The notes under the pieces: generated by a model
Seen by the model: the letters and a program-made list of their open reading frames with translations, nothing else
What the model was told of the DNA's origin: nothing
Database searches by the model: none
From: Strix aluco
Taxonomy: Eukaryota > Chordata > Aves > Strigiformes > Strigidae
NCBI RefSeq assembly: GCF_031877795.1
Contig: NC_133971.1
Location: 92,332,154 to 92,396,153 of the forward strand
DNA length: 64,000 nucleotides
Reading direction: 5' to 3'
Made by a program: the position numbers and the translations under genes
Shown here: in pieces, positions 1 to 13,400 of the stretch
Layout: the number at the start of each line of letters is the position of its first letter
How positions within the stretch are numbered: position 1 is the stretch's first letter

Positions 1-3000
1 TGCTGATCGTAGAGATTTGGTTCCTGCAGCCAGAGGGAATTGCCAGCCCCTCCAGCATCCAGCAAAGGGTGCGTAAGAGATGCACCATATTCAGGGAATA
101 CAAAGCTCCCATTATAGGATGCTTTTACAAATTCAGAAAACAGGTTTAAAATGACCTGCTGGTCCTGCTGGGGAAAATCTCAGTTGCTCACTGAGATCTT
201 GCTGATGTCCTTTGAAAGGGTAACGGTGCTGAGAGAGGAGATGGCAATCGGTTTTCTTGAAAGCTGCCGCAGCAAACACACAGCTGCGAACTGATAACAG
301 CCCTGCAGAGCGTGGCGAGCAGTGACTGGTGGCTGCACTGGGGAGGGAGAGGGGTTGTGCCCATTAAGGTGTAGCAGCAAGGGACAAGATGAAATGTCTT
401 TATTCACTGCGAGCATTTGGTCTGGCAGCAGCTGCCCAGGGTCAGGAAGCTTAGCCCTTATTTGTGCTTTGTAGTATCTTAACTCCTCAGCTCGCCCACA
501 GGTTGCAGCTCAGAGCTGTACAACCCCATCAGTAAATACAATTTTTGTTGGTTGTTTTTTTAAATGGAGCTCTTCTCTGTGTCAAAATGGACCTCTACAC
601 ATACTGATGGGGTAGGGGAGATTATAAAATGGGTGTCACAGCCCCCAGTTATTCTGCCTTTGTGCACACAAGATTGGCGTAGGTATATGATGCTATCAAA
701 AATGTTTCACAGCAATTTCACAGAGGTTTTCAAATAATTCTCTGTGTCCTGCAGCAAGAAACAACCAGTCTCTCTTAGGATCCAACACTGCAAAGGACTC
801 CTTGTTTATACTGTTTTTCACTGGCAGGACCCAAGTGCTTTTGTAAACGCAGCATTTCATTGGGCTTCCAAAATGTTGGGGCCCACAGAGATGATGGGAT
901 AACCTGGTTTTGCAGACTCCCACTGAGTGCCACCATCCTTGTCCTCTGCTCTTGTTTTTCGTCTACATTCATGTTTTTTGGATGAAGGCATATGCATTAA
1001 AACCTCACCAATTAAAAAATAAAGAAAAAAAGAAAAAAAAGGTGGTGGGTAGAGCAGGAGCAACATACAGCTTTGGGATGCTCTGTCCCAGCAGACAGAG
1101 ATTGTCTGAGCCCTGCAAAAGGCACAACACTAGGACAGTTTTGGCTTTTCTCCTTCCCAATTCTTCACTTCGCCAAGAACATGTTGGTTTTAGCAGCTTA
1201 ATGCAAATCCAGCCCTTGGAAAAACTCCACTCTTGCCTTAATACTTTTGTAGCATTAGTTGTTGTAGCAACAGAATGACTCCCCAGAGCGAGGGTGGAGT
1301 TGAGTTTTGCACAAACAAGGGGCCTTTTTGAAGTCTTTAGAAGAGAAAAGCAGAGTTTTTTCATGCTTTGCCCAGGTTGCCTTCCTGGGAGGCAGTGAGG
1401 TTGCTGAGCCTGTATCAGCAACGGGTCTTTTTTAGGGCAGCATTGCCTGGAGGTCAGCAGAGCTTTTGTATTGAATATGTCCATCCAGGGATGGCAGGTA
1501 GTTCTTATAGCAACCCAGGTATCTGCAATCCCATTTCTCACCTACGCAGTGATTTGGTGGCCCCAAAGACGTTCATTCCTGCTTCAACAAGACTTCAATC
1601 CGTGGCTGTAGCTACTTGCTATATGTGATTACTTCCAGATGTGAGCACATCTCATATGCAAGATAAGGATTTCTCTTTCCTCCTTGCCCCATGGAGGGAT
1701 GGTGCGTGGACCAGGAGCTGCCTCACTGCTCCCAAGGGCTGGAAGCATGGAGCAGTACAGGTCCCATGTGTGTCACAGTGAATTTGCTCAGGGGCTGGCA
1801 GGGGTTAACCTGCTGCGTTGCAGTGATGCTGTAAAACCAGCATCTCTGACATCTCTGCACCAAGTGGGCGCTGACTGGAGCCAACTGGAAATGCTGGGAC
1901 TACAGCATTTTAATGGGAAAAACTACTTCACTGCAGCACACATTTATCTAAAAATGGGACAAATCTATTATAGGGAGAGTTTTTTCATAGCCCTGGTAGA
2001 CTGGGGTGGGAGGCAAAGCAGAGAGATCAAAAGCCTGACCCTTTTTTTATTTCAGAACATCCACTGGGGAACCGCTGCTTTGCAATGACACTGCACAAGT
2101 GCAGCAAAAGCAAATGCTCCAGTCTTTGCTTGTGGGACCTCCTGCCCACCCAGGGAGCCCAAGCCCCATCCCATCAGGGTCCCAGGGATGTAACACACCT
2201 GCTGACCCCAGCACCCACCTTCAGCCCTCCTGAGGTCTGACCTGCTCCTCCTGTGAGCTCCCAGCCCCCCAGCTTGGTCCTTGCTCAGAGGTTGGTAGCA
2301 CCAGTCTGTGGTGAGGAGAGAGAATACAGCCAGTAACAGCTGCTATTATTATTCCCATCAGTGAGCAGTTGATCATTGATGAGGTTGATTACTGGGCTCA
2401 TTTAAGCAACTTGCTCTGCTCCAAAACCATCACTTACCATAACAGTTTCTAAAACGAATTAGTCTGAGCTATTATTTGCGAGCTGCCACAGACAGCCCTG
2501 AATAAGCTCACGTCTTTTTGGTGGTGCCTGCTGCAGAAAATAAAGATGCAATACTTCCCTGGCGGGTCTTTGGTGGGATGCAGAAGCTTTCAAATATCTA
2601 GGAGCAATTGACAGTACCTGCAATACACCCCTAACTCCTGTCTGAGCATCGGTAACCTTTGCTGGGGCCTCCTTTGCCCATGACCAGGCTGGATTCAGCA
2701 GTGGGACAGTCCTGCCTTGTGGCCAGGCACATCCAGGTCTTGTCCCAGTGGAAGCATTATCCCCAACCCAGGGACTGATGGGGTGGGTGGGCTCAGCGGG
2801 TTTAACTCACTCAATGCTTGTTTAAAATCAGCTTCTGGGAGGCAGAACGATCTCTCCTAGGGCACAGGTGGGCCAGGAGGAAGGTCTTCTTCTCGTGGCA
2901 GCTCAGCCAGTCCCCTTTCTCCTCTGAAGGATGTGTCCTGCTGTTTTGGTCCCTGGGGAGGGAGACAGGGCTCCAGAAGTAATGATTTATAAACAACTTT

Positions 3001-3705
3001 TCTTGCTGTTTGGTACCTGCAGAGATGCGAGTAGTGGGAAGAGCTCATCTGCAGGAGCACTGGACCTTACTGCAGCTGGGAAATCCTTCCTCCACCACAG
3101 AAAAAATCAAACCAGCAGTTCTTATTAAAAGAAAAAAATAAAATAAACAGCAGCTGCTCTGAAACTGAGTTGGTATGCAGGCCATATAGGGTAAGATTGT
3201 CTTGAGACAGCTTTGAATGTAGTTAGCACAGCTTCCTTGCAGTGGAATTGATTATCCGGTAGGTCTTTTGCTCTGGCTGCTGTAACTGTAGATCTCAGCT
3301 CTGGGCAGACCTGGACAAATTCAGCCCAAGAGCTGGGTCTGGCTTGAGGGAGGAAAGCCCACAGGTAGGAAACACCACCCAGATCCCACCCCTTGAGATG
3401 TGGCTGGGTGGATAATGGGTCCTTTCCCACCACCCTGCAGAAATCCCTGCTGTGCCCGCTGCTTTCAACATGATGCCTTCTGGAGGTGTGTGTATGGACG
3501 TTCAGTGTTCACAGCTGCCAGAACTGGGAAAAACTGGGGTCTCCAAGCTCAATTTTCTTAAACATATTGGCTCAATTCTCTTATGTTCTTTACTCATCTA
3601 AAAGGGGAGCCCAGCAGTTGGTGGAGGCCAGTGGGCTTTCCCAGCCCTGGCAGAACAAAGCACTGAAAATAGAAGATAGCATCTGAGCTGCTAAAGGATA
3701 GTTTA
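1..3705. other. Flank beyond the 3' end of LOXHD1, no supported gene
   Basis: Open frames of up to 178 codons occur (for example 1005-1541 on the minus strand). They run through A- or T-rich tracts, lack splice or family support, and look like chance. An A-rich patch lies at 1015-1042. I recognise no repeat family. A moderately AT-rich stretch near 2340-2520 looks non-repetitive and could be conserved non-coding DNA, but only alignment would show it. Confidence 0.6.
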
Positions 3706-3955
3706 TGACTCTGTTAGTTGTGGCTTTTAATCATAAATAAGCAAGAAATGTGTTTATGTCATTCATAATTTTATATGCACTTTAAAAAAAGCAGTATTAC
3801 TTTTACAAAATGTTAACTCAAGACGCACATCTTGCTACTAAAAATCTCTCAATACAAAAGGCAGTGTTTTAAAAAGTAAAATGCAATATAAAATGGTATA
3901 ATGAGAAAAATGCGCATGAAGAAGGGATCGAAACCCTCCTGCAGCCCTACCCTCT
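3706..3955 (-). other. LOXHD1: Probable LOXHD1 3' UTR
   Basis: This is the sequence after the stop codon, read on the minus strand. It is AT-rich with no AATAAA hexamer in about 250 nt. The best poly(A) signal is the ATTAAA variant at 3726-3731, next to an AUUUA-like TTATTTATG. The end near 3706 is inferred from the usual 15-25 nt spacing. A longer UTR cannot be excluded. Confidence 0.4.
3726..3731 (-). terminator. Candidate poly(A) signal ATTAAA
   Basis: This variant polyadenylation hexamer on the minus strand lies about 225 nt after the LOXHD1 stop codon. It is the second most common hexamer in vertebrates. No canonical AATAAA occurs closer to the stop. A weaker TATAAA variant lies at about 3769-3774. 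Confidence 0.4.
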
Positions 3956-4436
3956 TCAGTACCTAGGAAAAAGCTCCCTCCAGATTAACCCATCACCCCG
4001 GTTTTCATCCAGCCACTTCCCGCAGGGAAATATAGTGGTCACGCCGGTCGCCGAGTTGGTGATCTCCACCCGCTCCACCAGCCAGCCCGGCGCCAGACCA
4101 CTGTTGTCGTGCTCAATCCGGACTTTTTTTAGCTCTCCCATGTCCAGTATTTCCAGGTAAAACCTGCTGGTTTTGCCCCGCTCAAAGAGATTCCTGAACT
4201 TCTGCTTCAGCGCCCGCTTTCCTGAGTCCCCGTTCAACCCGAAGATGGTGATGAACACGCTGGCGTCGGTCCCCGCACCCTTTTCAAAGCCTGTGACCAC
4301 GATGGTCTCATATTTGACTGGCACCAAGCTCCGGGCTTTGCTGGCAAAGCTCTCAGTGACCTTGGCACACTCGAAGACTTTGTAGTCCCGCCTCTTGTAA
4401 CGCAGAGGGATTTTCACATTGCACCTGAAAAAGTAT
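3956..4436 (-). CDS. LOXHD1: LOXHD1 last coding exon: end of PLAT14, PLAT15, stop
   Basis: The exon has 481 coding nt from phase 2, ending at TGA (3956-3958). The acceptor is ttttccttcggcag. It opens [20 protein letters not shown], the last strand of PLAT14, then a spacer with [14 protein letters not shown] complete PLAT15 follows with [42 protein letters not shown] and [11 protein letters not shown], and the protein ends RELFPRY. It is the only exon here that carries an entire PLAT domain. It is clearly richer in GC and CpG than its flanks. A second in-frame acceptor lies 12 nt inside (see findings). Confidence 0.96.
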
Positions 4437-7400
4437 CTGCCGAAGGAAAATTAGCAGCATGTTAATGGTACGGATGGCCACTTTACTGGGCAAATGCTAT
4501 GGACAGGGCATGCTACTAAATTGCCCAACATTAATGCTGTTTCAGTACTTTTCCCCGGATGTGCAAGCACTAGAGTTTCTCACTGGAAAAACAGCTATGA
4601 TATGGAACATTGCAACTGCAACTGGAGAACCCAGCATCTCCCAAGACAGCCACAGACACTCTGCACATGGGAGGGTTGGTGTGGGGCACTTGCCATCTCT
4701 TTTGCCTGTACGACAGCACGTCCATTTACAGCCCCACCGAGGCAGGACGAGCAATCAGTCCCGCAGCAAAGGCAGCCCTGGTCTGAGAGCAGGGAGATCA
4801 GCAATTACCCTCACTGATTGTGTGGTTAAGGTTGGGCTAGGAACTAGGAAAAAGGGAATGGGAAAGATGGGAGGAGAAGGTTTAAATCCTCTCCCGCCTC
4901 TTTCCTCATCTAGATCACCCAGCCCATCCTCAGCAGGCAAAAGACAAGCATGGAGCATGGAGCTGATAGGTACCAGATGCCGAAAGCCCTTGGCTCTGCA
5001 GTGCTGCCTCTGGTGATGTGCAGGGAGCACATAGCACATCCATGAATTACTGCGTGCCTGGCACCCGGCCAGGGGCTGGAGCACTCTGCTTTTAATGATG
5101 TATTTCGTTTCCAGTGATGAAGATCGCTTCCAAATGAGTTTCCCCCCGCCCGCCCTGCCTTCACCAAGCTGCAGCAGGTCCTCCTGGAGGGAGTGTAGCT
5201 GGATTGCAGCGCGTGTGCCTAAAATAAACACCCGGAGGAAGGGTCACCGCGATTCCAGCACTTCCAACACTTAAGCACTTCCAACGCTTTTGATGTTTTC
5301 TGCAGCCAAAGTTAAAGCACTCCTTTCTCTGGAAAGAAGCTTTGTAAATGAGAAGTTCTGGTGGGAGCAAAATTTTAGGCTCAGGAACAGAAAAACTGCA
5401 TGGGAGTGGGGTGGAGGGCTTGCCTGGGCTACGTAATATCGCATGGTCTGGAGTTATAATGGAGCATGCCAGTCTTCAAGAGGGGTGAGAAGAAAAAAGA
5501 TGACCCTTCTACCCCTGAGATTTGCAAGAAAAAGCTTCTAAATACAGCCCTTCCACATACTAAGATCTACTACTAAAAGGCAAAAATCCCAGTATAATTT
5601 AAAACTATTGCTGCAGCAATCTCATAACTCTTCTCATTTGGTCTTTGGCTTGACTGGGTGGGGTTTTTTTGATGTTTAGGATTGGGAATACCTGAAGTGA
5701 GAGCTTGCTTTCACGGTGCAATCTCCTCCAGTTGATCGTTTGCAGAGCAAACATCGCTGTGAAGTGCTGTGTCGGCAGAGCTGGAGCCCTGCTTCAGTGC
5801 AATGACAGGCTGCAGGCTTTACCGATATCTCCTGGCTGCCCTCCTTAATTTAAAACAACTTTAAAAAAAAATGGGGCTTTATGAGAAGATCTCTAGCCCC
5901 TTCAAAACACACTGTTTCAGCAGTTTCAGCACTCTCCCAATGAGTTCAGTGCACAGATTTGATTGCACAGCTGGACATTAAGGGTTCCAGGTTTTTCCCC
6001 ACCAGGAGAAAAGAACATGTTTTAGTATGCAATTGACTGAGTTTTCATTCAGCAAGTATTATTGTGGCTCTTCTGCTGGCTGATTAATTTGCTAAGAGAG
6101 ACTCTTGGCTTCTAAAAAAAAACACTTCAAGGATTTCTTCTTAAACACTCAGTTGTCTCAGTTGGAACAAACTCCTTGTAGTTAAATTTTTTAACAGCAA
6201 TGGAAATATCATGGAGAAGAAAAGAAATCCACAATTAACATTGTGGATATTTTCTTTGAAGAGCAGTTTATTCTGCAAATGGACGATCTTCTCTGGTTCC
6301 TGCATAGTCCCTGTGCTATCTGCTCTCTGAGTCGTGAATGTCACCCCTTCCAAAGACAAGGCTCAGACCAAAGCATATAGGACCTGATGTGCTCAGGGCT
6401 CTTCAGACGTGTTTATTTTTCAGCTATGTCAGATTTCAGTCATATTCAAATCAGAGTAGCTGAGCTGCATCACTGCCACCTTTCCAGTGGGCTTTTTGGA
6501 CCATACCTGAAAGATCTGGCATCCAAACTGGTCTGAACTGGAGGTTCAGGTTTTGTCTTACTCTCAACATTTTTCTAGGAGCTCTTTTGCAAGACTTACC
6601 TAAAGGCCAGTCTGTGCAGAGCATCCTACAAACCCCTTAAATTTCAATCGAAGTATTCTCCACAAGCTGAGACATTAATTTGTCATAGCTGTGAGATTCA
6701 CCCAAGCCAGCTTGTTTATAAACTTATCTGCACATGCAAATGCCCTCTCTGACAACTCAGAAATTGCACAGGCAAGTCAGGCAGGGATGTTCTGTCTCAT
6801 CTGACACACCAAACAGTTTGTCCTCAGCTTTCAGAAAGGGATTAAGATTTGGGAAGACTTTCTGCTGTTGCTTAAATCTGAAATGCTGCAGGAGGATGCA
6901 TGCAGAGCTGCTCAGCTTCCCCATGCCCTCCTGGGGTGGCTCCTTGAAGATGAGAAGGCACTTACTTGTTGCAAAGCTCCATCTCTGTTATGATAATCTC
7001 TTGGACATGCCAGAAGACATCAGCTTTTGCAGATGACTTCTTCCCATCCTTTGGGCAGTGACCAACACAGATGGCTGCAATATCACCAACGTTCTTTGAA
7101 GAAAACTGAAATGTGTCTGTTGCTCCCCTAGAGAAACGGGGAGCACTTTCAGTTAGTATCCTGAAGGCTGACAGCAACTTGTTTCATATGGACATTAAGT
7201 AGTTTGCACATGGGTATGGAAGACAGATGATAAGCCTTCATTTAAAGTCATTTGGTTTAACCTACAATCATTCAACACAAAGTATAATTTCCATATTTAA
7301 ATTCTCAGATTAGGGGTGACACTTTAAATTGTTGCCACTAGGACTTTCCAGGATAAACTTGAGCAGTTCCACATACAAAATCAATTTGCCTCATTATAGA

Positions 7401-10400
7401 TAAAGCTAAAGAATGACTAATTTCCCCTCCAGCACTTATTCATTCATCCTTGACAGATACTGTATCTGTTACACATCTACCCACCATAGCTGTTTTAAAT
7501 TTGCTAGTTCAGCCATCCTTCCTGAAGCTCAGTTTGAAAAGAGTTTAGAGAAACAATAGGTCTCTGTCAAACCCTTGGATGTCTCCCTGTCATGTCCCCT
7601 GCATATCTGCTGGGTTTATCTCCTTGGACTGGTCCGTATTCCAACCTGCCTCCAAGGATGGACTGTGACTAATGCTTTGGAGAGTGGTGTCTTTAACTCC
7701 AGTGTACACACCATCAGCTTAAGGTTGGAAGGAAGTTCCTCCTGATCTTTCATGTTTCACATGAAATCTCAGACATTCATACTAGAGTCCACATCAGCTG
7801 TAATTTCACCTTCCTTTACAGTGCTGCAAGAAAAACCTTTCCTCCCTGCAAGGCAACAGAACATCAGCAGCGTCCATGATTTTGAAGAGGTTCCCATCTC
7901 CTGAGGGAGTGCTATGTCCTTAAACAAAGCAGAAAACCCCTCTCACATCTGGAGCACTTTGGTCCCACATGGGAGAAGGAATCTGCCCCACATTACATAG
8001 ATGTGCCTGTAGCTCGTCTGCGCACGAGGCTGATATTCAGCTTTCCTCACGCGACAGTGATCTTTCAGCCTTACACCCCAGATTCATCTGGAAAGTCAAA
8101 TCTGAGCAACTCTGACAACATTTAGCCTCCAACTATTTTTACTTTCTCTCTGATTCTCACTGCCAGTGAGATGCTGTAAAAGGAACTAAAACCACCCCCA
8201 GCTTCCTTCTGCTCCTCCCAGCTCAAAAATACACAACCTCCCCTGGGGCTTGCCAGAAGCTCATTTGTATGTACTAATACAAAAGGACACACATACACAT
8301 GCATCATCTACATTTCCTTTTACCAAATGCCTTTTCCTTATAATTTTTAAACCTGCTCTGTGTCTGCCCATCAGAAACTAATTTTACATCTTCCTTTTAC
8401 TCCAGGTGAGAAGTCATTAGGCTTTTTGGAAGGGGGATGAGAAACAGCACAGCACAAACACAGCTCTGTAAGCCGCCCTGGAGAAGAGGTGGCATTTGTG
8501 GAAGACACACTGTTGGTGGGGAGTTCCTCTAGCCCACCATCCTGTCCCACTACCTTTCAAATCTCCTTTTCTTGGAGGAGTTTTCCATAAGGAATTCTTT
8601 CGAGCGGCCCAGCTTTCCTTCTAAGATGATCCAGATGTTTTCCTTTGTTTCTGCATCCTCTCTGTCGCTTGTTACTGTGGCAATCTCATAGGCTTTAAAG
8701 CATAATTAACACACACGTTAAACAGAAAAGGAAGAGCAGATGGCCAGAAAGATCTCTTCATTTGGCTGTCACTTTGCTTAAAAACTCTCTTCCTAATATT
8801 TATCACAGCACACAAGAAAGCATTTGCAAAATAAGGATGGAACCACACTGAAATCTGTGGGGCTTTTGACTTCTACATGCTTTGGAGTTCATGCAGGGAT
8901 AAAGTACATGAAAAAATGAGTACTGCTCGATCAGCTGGCAAGAGTGGATGAAGCTGCTCTTGAACAAGCTGTGTGCAACTCCCTGCTGTGCTAAGCACTC
9001 CCTTTTTAACACAGCCCAGATCCTACAGTTTTTGTGCCACTGTTCCTAACAGGACAATGAGGATATCTGTGTACCCAACAGGATGTGCTTTTGTGGCATG
9101 TAAGTACCCAAAATGGCAATCACAAGGCTGATTTTTTTTTTGCAGGGGCAGAATGAAATCACACTGAAATAATGTGATTATTGTCTCTCCAGGACTTTTC
9201 TGAAGAAGAACACTGTGGTGCAGGACTTCTTGAGATGCACTGTGCATATCATCAGTGTGGTTAAATAACTTGCTTGCTCAGTTGCTCACCACATTAGACA
9301 CCAGTGTAATTGCCTTTGACTCAGTAGAATTACCCAGAGCAGACCCAGGGCTATGGGGTGTTAAGCTCAGCCGTCATGTTCAGCTGTGACGTTTGAGCTA
9401 GTAGCCCAGAACTTGTTAAGGAGGAAGCTGGAGCAGTGTTACTGACAAAGCTTTAAGGTTTGAATTTATTTTCCATCTCAAAGACTCAAGCCCATTATTT
9501 CTAACGAAACCATAACCTTGTGTCCTTACGGCTTACTGCTGGACTGAACCTCTGCAGATGGGGCTCTCTTAGGTTTCAACCCAGAATGAGATCCTTTTCT
9601 TCCTCATAAATCCTGATTTGATTCTTTATTATCACAACATTGCACTTTTCAACTAAAGATTACCTTAAATAATCCAACCCTTAAAGCCTGAAAATACAAA
9701 CGCCTATTGCATGGGAATGCTTAGTGCAGGAGATATGGTCCTATAGCCTCTGAGATCTCTCAGCAAAGTCAACTCTAAACTTACTGGTCCGTTCTTTCAG
9801 TTCCAGGATGTCGTTATTGGCACAAGCCAGTTCCCTTATGAGCTGCCCATCATCTTCACCTTTAGCCAACCAGCGATCACACTGGAAGCGAAATGTCTTG
9901 TCCATGGCGGAGTCCGTCACGTCAATATACTCCAGGTGCCAACCTGGTGCGATTCCTAGTAAAACAGCAAAATAAGAAAGGTTTGGATATTTTCACATAG
10001 GTTGGGTAAGGAGATGAGATACCTCTCCTTGATAGCACCCTGCTGGTGCTAGAAATTATTAGTATTTGCTTCAGATAATATCACCAGTGAACATGATGTT
10101 GTTCTGATGCCAAAAGCAATGTCGACTTGCTCAAGATTGCAGTCTGACCCACCTTCTAGAGTCAGGCCATGTTTTTGAGGGAGTTGTTAGCTTTTGATCA
10201 GATATTAAGTGTGTTGGAGCAAGGTCCTGGATAAGCTAGATTTCAAGCTCTCTGGTAAAGGGACCATTGTTTGTCCTTGCCCAGCACTTTGCATGAGTTG
10301 AGGCTTCTGCAATACCAGTAGCAGCAGCAGTGAGCAGGGAGAGCTGGAGATGGCTTGTCCCCTGTCAACATACCAACACAGGAACCATCCCAGGAAGACC

Positions 10401-13400
10401 TGCTGTGACTTAGGGACAACAAACCGTTACAAAGCTCCAGGGAAATCAGGGCCCTTAGACCTATTTGCCACAGCCAGAGGCATGAAATCTCCCAGAAATC
10501 AGAGAGTTTAGAGGCAAAAGTTAATGGAGCAGCTTCTATTGCAGAAACCACTGCTGATTCTTCCTTCCATTTCAAGGTCAACATGAAGCCTTAAAGCCAA
10601 AAGAAAGGTATGAGTTCACGTTCCACTTAGCCCCCACCCCTCCACCACACATGTTTGTAGCTATTAAAAAAGACAGCAGTCTGTGCATGGTTTGTGGTGG
10701 TCCCTTCATGTTTTGGGAGTGCTAACTGGCCCCAAGCTATAGGGTTTAGTGTCCTTCTCTATGGCCTGTATTACCCCCAACACCTTTATATTTGGATTTG
10801 AATGTCAGAAGGTGAGTTACAACTTGCTCCTTTGGCCCTGCCAGCTAGCAAACGCAAGGAAATTACCCACGCTATCCTGACTTTGCCAAGCAACTGGAGT
10901 GAATTCACTAATGCTGTGGCTGGACGTGAACATAGGACAGACTAAAGCATGGTTGCTCCAGCAGGAACCACCAAATCACCTAACTTTTGCCTTGGGGCCT
11001 TAGATCCCTTTTAGAGTTCTACTTTCTTTTGGTTTTTGGTTGTTTTTTTTCCAGTGGAAAGGCAACTAGAAAATGAAGAAAAGGGCATTTGGGAACATTT
11101 TCCTGATTTCTTTGTTGAAATACAAGCCCTTGTTGAGCCTGGGGGGATGGAAGGTTCTGACAGTTCTACTTACAAGTCCTGTTATTAGTCAAAGAAAGGT
11201 TATGATTATGATGAGAGATCTCTACTGACTTATTATTTACATCCCAGAGACATTAAACAGCTCTTGCTCTTCCAAGAACTCATTGCCATGTGTCTATTTC
11301 TTTAGTTTGCAAATATTAATCCTCTTTAGCCCTGAAAATAAAGGCACCTTTTTGAGTTATGTCAACAAACCACCCTGCTGCTGTGGAGTGCGATCCCTCT
11401 GCACCATGTGTTGGCAGTTCTCTACCAGCCTCACAGCCATTCCTGTTTTGTACTTTGGCTTCCTGAACCTTCTTCAAGCTAGGAGATGACCCACTACAAA
11501 GCATAGACCACAACCAAAGACACCACTTGCCCCTTAAATTTCGGGTGCACAGAACTGCAGAATCATTGTGGTTGGAAGGCAGCTCTGGAGAACGTCTATT
11601 CCAACCCCCCTGCTTAGAGCAAGCTCAGCTAAAGTAGGCTGCTCAGCTGGGCTGTGTCCAGACAGTTTTCTAATATTCCAAGGATGGAGACTCCACAACC
11701 CCTTTGGGCAACCTGTGACAGTGTTTGATTACCTATGCAGAGAAAAAAGCTTTTTTCTTATGTTTAAATGGAATTTCCTGTGTTTCAATTTGTGCCCATA
11801 GCCTCTTGTCCTGTCACTGAGAACTGGAGAGGAGTCTGGCTCCATCTTCTTTACTCCACCCATCAGATACTTGTATACATTGATAAAATCACCCTGAGCC
11901 TTTTCTTGTCCAAGCTGAACAGTCCCAGCTCTCTCAGCCTCTCATACAACAGCTGCTCCAATTCCTTAATCATTTTTCTGGCCCTTCACTGGACTTTTTC
12001 CAGTATGTCCTTGTCTCTCATGAACTGGGAGGACAGGGCCACGTGCCAGTGACAAGCCCTGTGCAAATACCATGGTGCAGCACCCAGGCAGGGAACTTGA
12101 ATGCACCACCCAAACATGCAGGATCTCCTCTAGGCTCCAGTAGCAGGACAAAGGTACTAAGCAGGGTTTTGGGGGTGGGCTGGCATGCAGTACCCTCACA
12201 GATCCTCACCCATTTACTGCCTCCTGGGCAGATCTTATCAAATTCCCCAGGGCTCCCACCACACTCTAACTGGAGCAAATTGCTCTTTGGGGCTGTTTGG
12301 AAATTTATTCTAAACATGTTGGCAGTGTCAGCTGTTAATCTTTTTGTCAGGCTCATTTCCATTTAAGTTCAATGAACATCTCTGCAGCATATTCAGGAGG
12401 CTGCTCCGCTTCCATCAAAACTTTAGTTAAAACAGGACAGGATGAAAGAAAGAAAACATCCCATCCTTCTCCAGCAAGAGAGATCAATGACTGCAGACTG
12501 GGATAGAAAAATTGGTGATCTTAGTCCTGTTGACAGCAGTGAACAGCATGACTGGGACAGGATCTGTGCTGAACAGCAGTATCAGAAAAGAGACTGAATG
12601 AGATGCACATACTCTCCTCCCTTTTCTCCAGCCTAGTCCCAGCAGCCGCTCACCAGGGGACCTGTGACAAAACCCTGCTCTTTTATCACAGGGGGAGATG
12701 GGCCAGAGCTGACTTTCCAGCACATGTTGGAGTTGTGGGCAAAGCAAGCACAAAGCTCGGCTTTTCCTGATGTTCCCTGCAGAAGATGAGTTTATCAGCT
12801 CTGGACTATTTAAAGAGTAAGCTCTGGGCTTGACACTGAAAAGCAAATACCAACAGGGTGTCCCTCAGAGCACAAGGGTACCTCAAATCAAGGAGCTGCA
12901 TGGTCACTCTTAGAAAAATGGGGCTACTGCCCCAAAGCATCCTCCTGTCTGCTTTAAAGAAAAAAAATTTCTCTTCCCTCTCACTAGAATTAGTCTTTTC
13001 TTTTTCCTGTTTTCCTTCCTGATGGTTAGCAACATAAATTAGATTAGGAGATCTGGAAGCTGTACAAATATCCTATACAGTTTTTCATTTCTGAAGAGAA
13101 ATAATTCACCCCAGGTGAATGCTGTACTAACTACGTCTGGAGCAGCACATCTTCCCACCCTGTCCACGTTCTCTGGGGCCAGGAGTGGTATCACATCAAG
13201 GGTTTCACTGCCACAGCGTTAAACCACATTTGAAAGCTGATATGGAAATAGAAGCATTGATTCAGGCCTAAAGAAAACAATTGTTTTACCAGACAAGGTA
13301 TTGTTTTTCTCTTGTTTCAGGCTGGGAAAAGATACATTTACATTTTTTTTGCATTGATTTGGGAAAAAATACAAAGTCTAGTAATGTGTAGAGTCTAAGT

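Noticed and set aside
1005..1541. 178-codon minus-strand open frame
   Set aside because: It ends in a run of phenylalanines made from an A-rich tract, shows no family resemblance and has no gene context.
4424..4424. Acceptor at 4424 as the main start of the last exon
   Set aside because: The outer acceptor (exon end 4436) adds YFFR, keeps phase 2 and completes the PLAT14 strand, so it is the better primary choice. The inner site is kept only as a possible alternative.
4459..5016. 185-codon plus-strand open frame next to the LOXHD1 last exon
   Set aside because: Low-information sequence with no domain, located in an intron on the opposite strand; likely chance.
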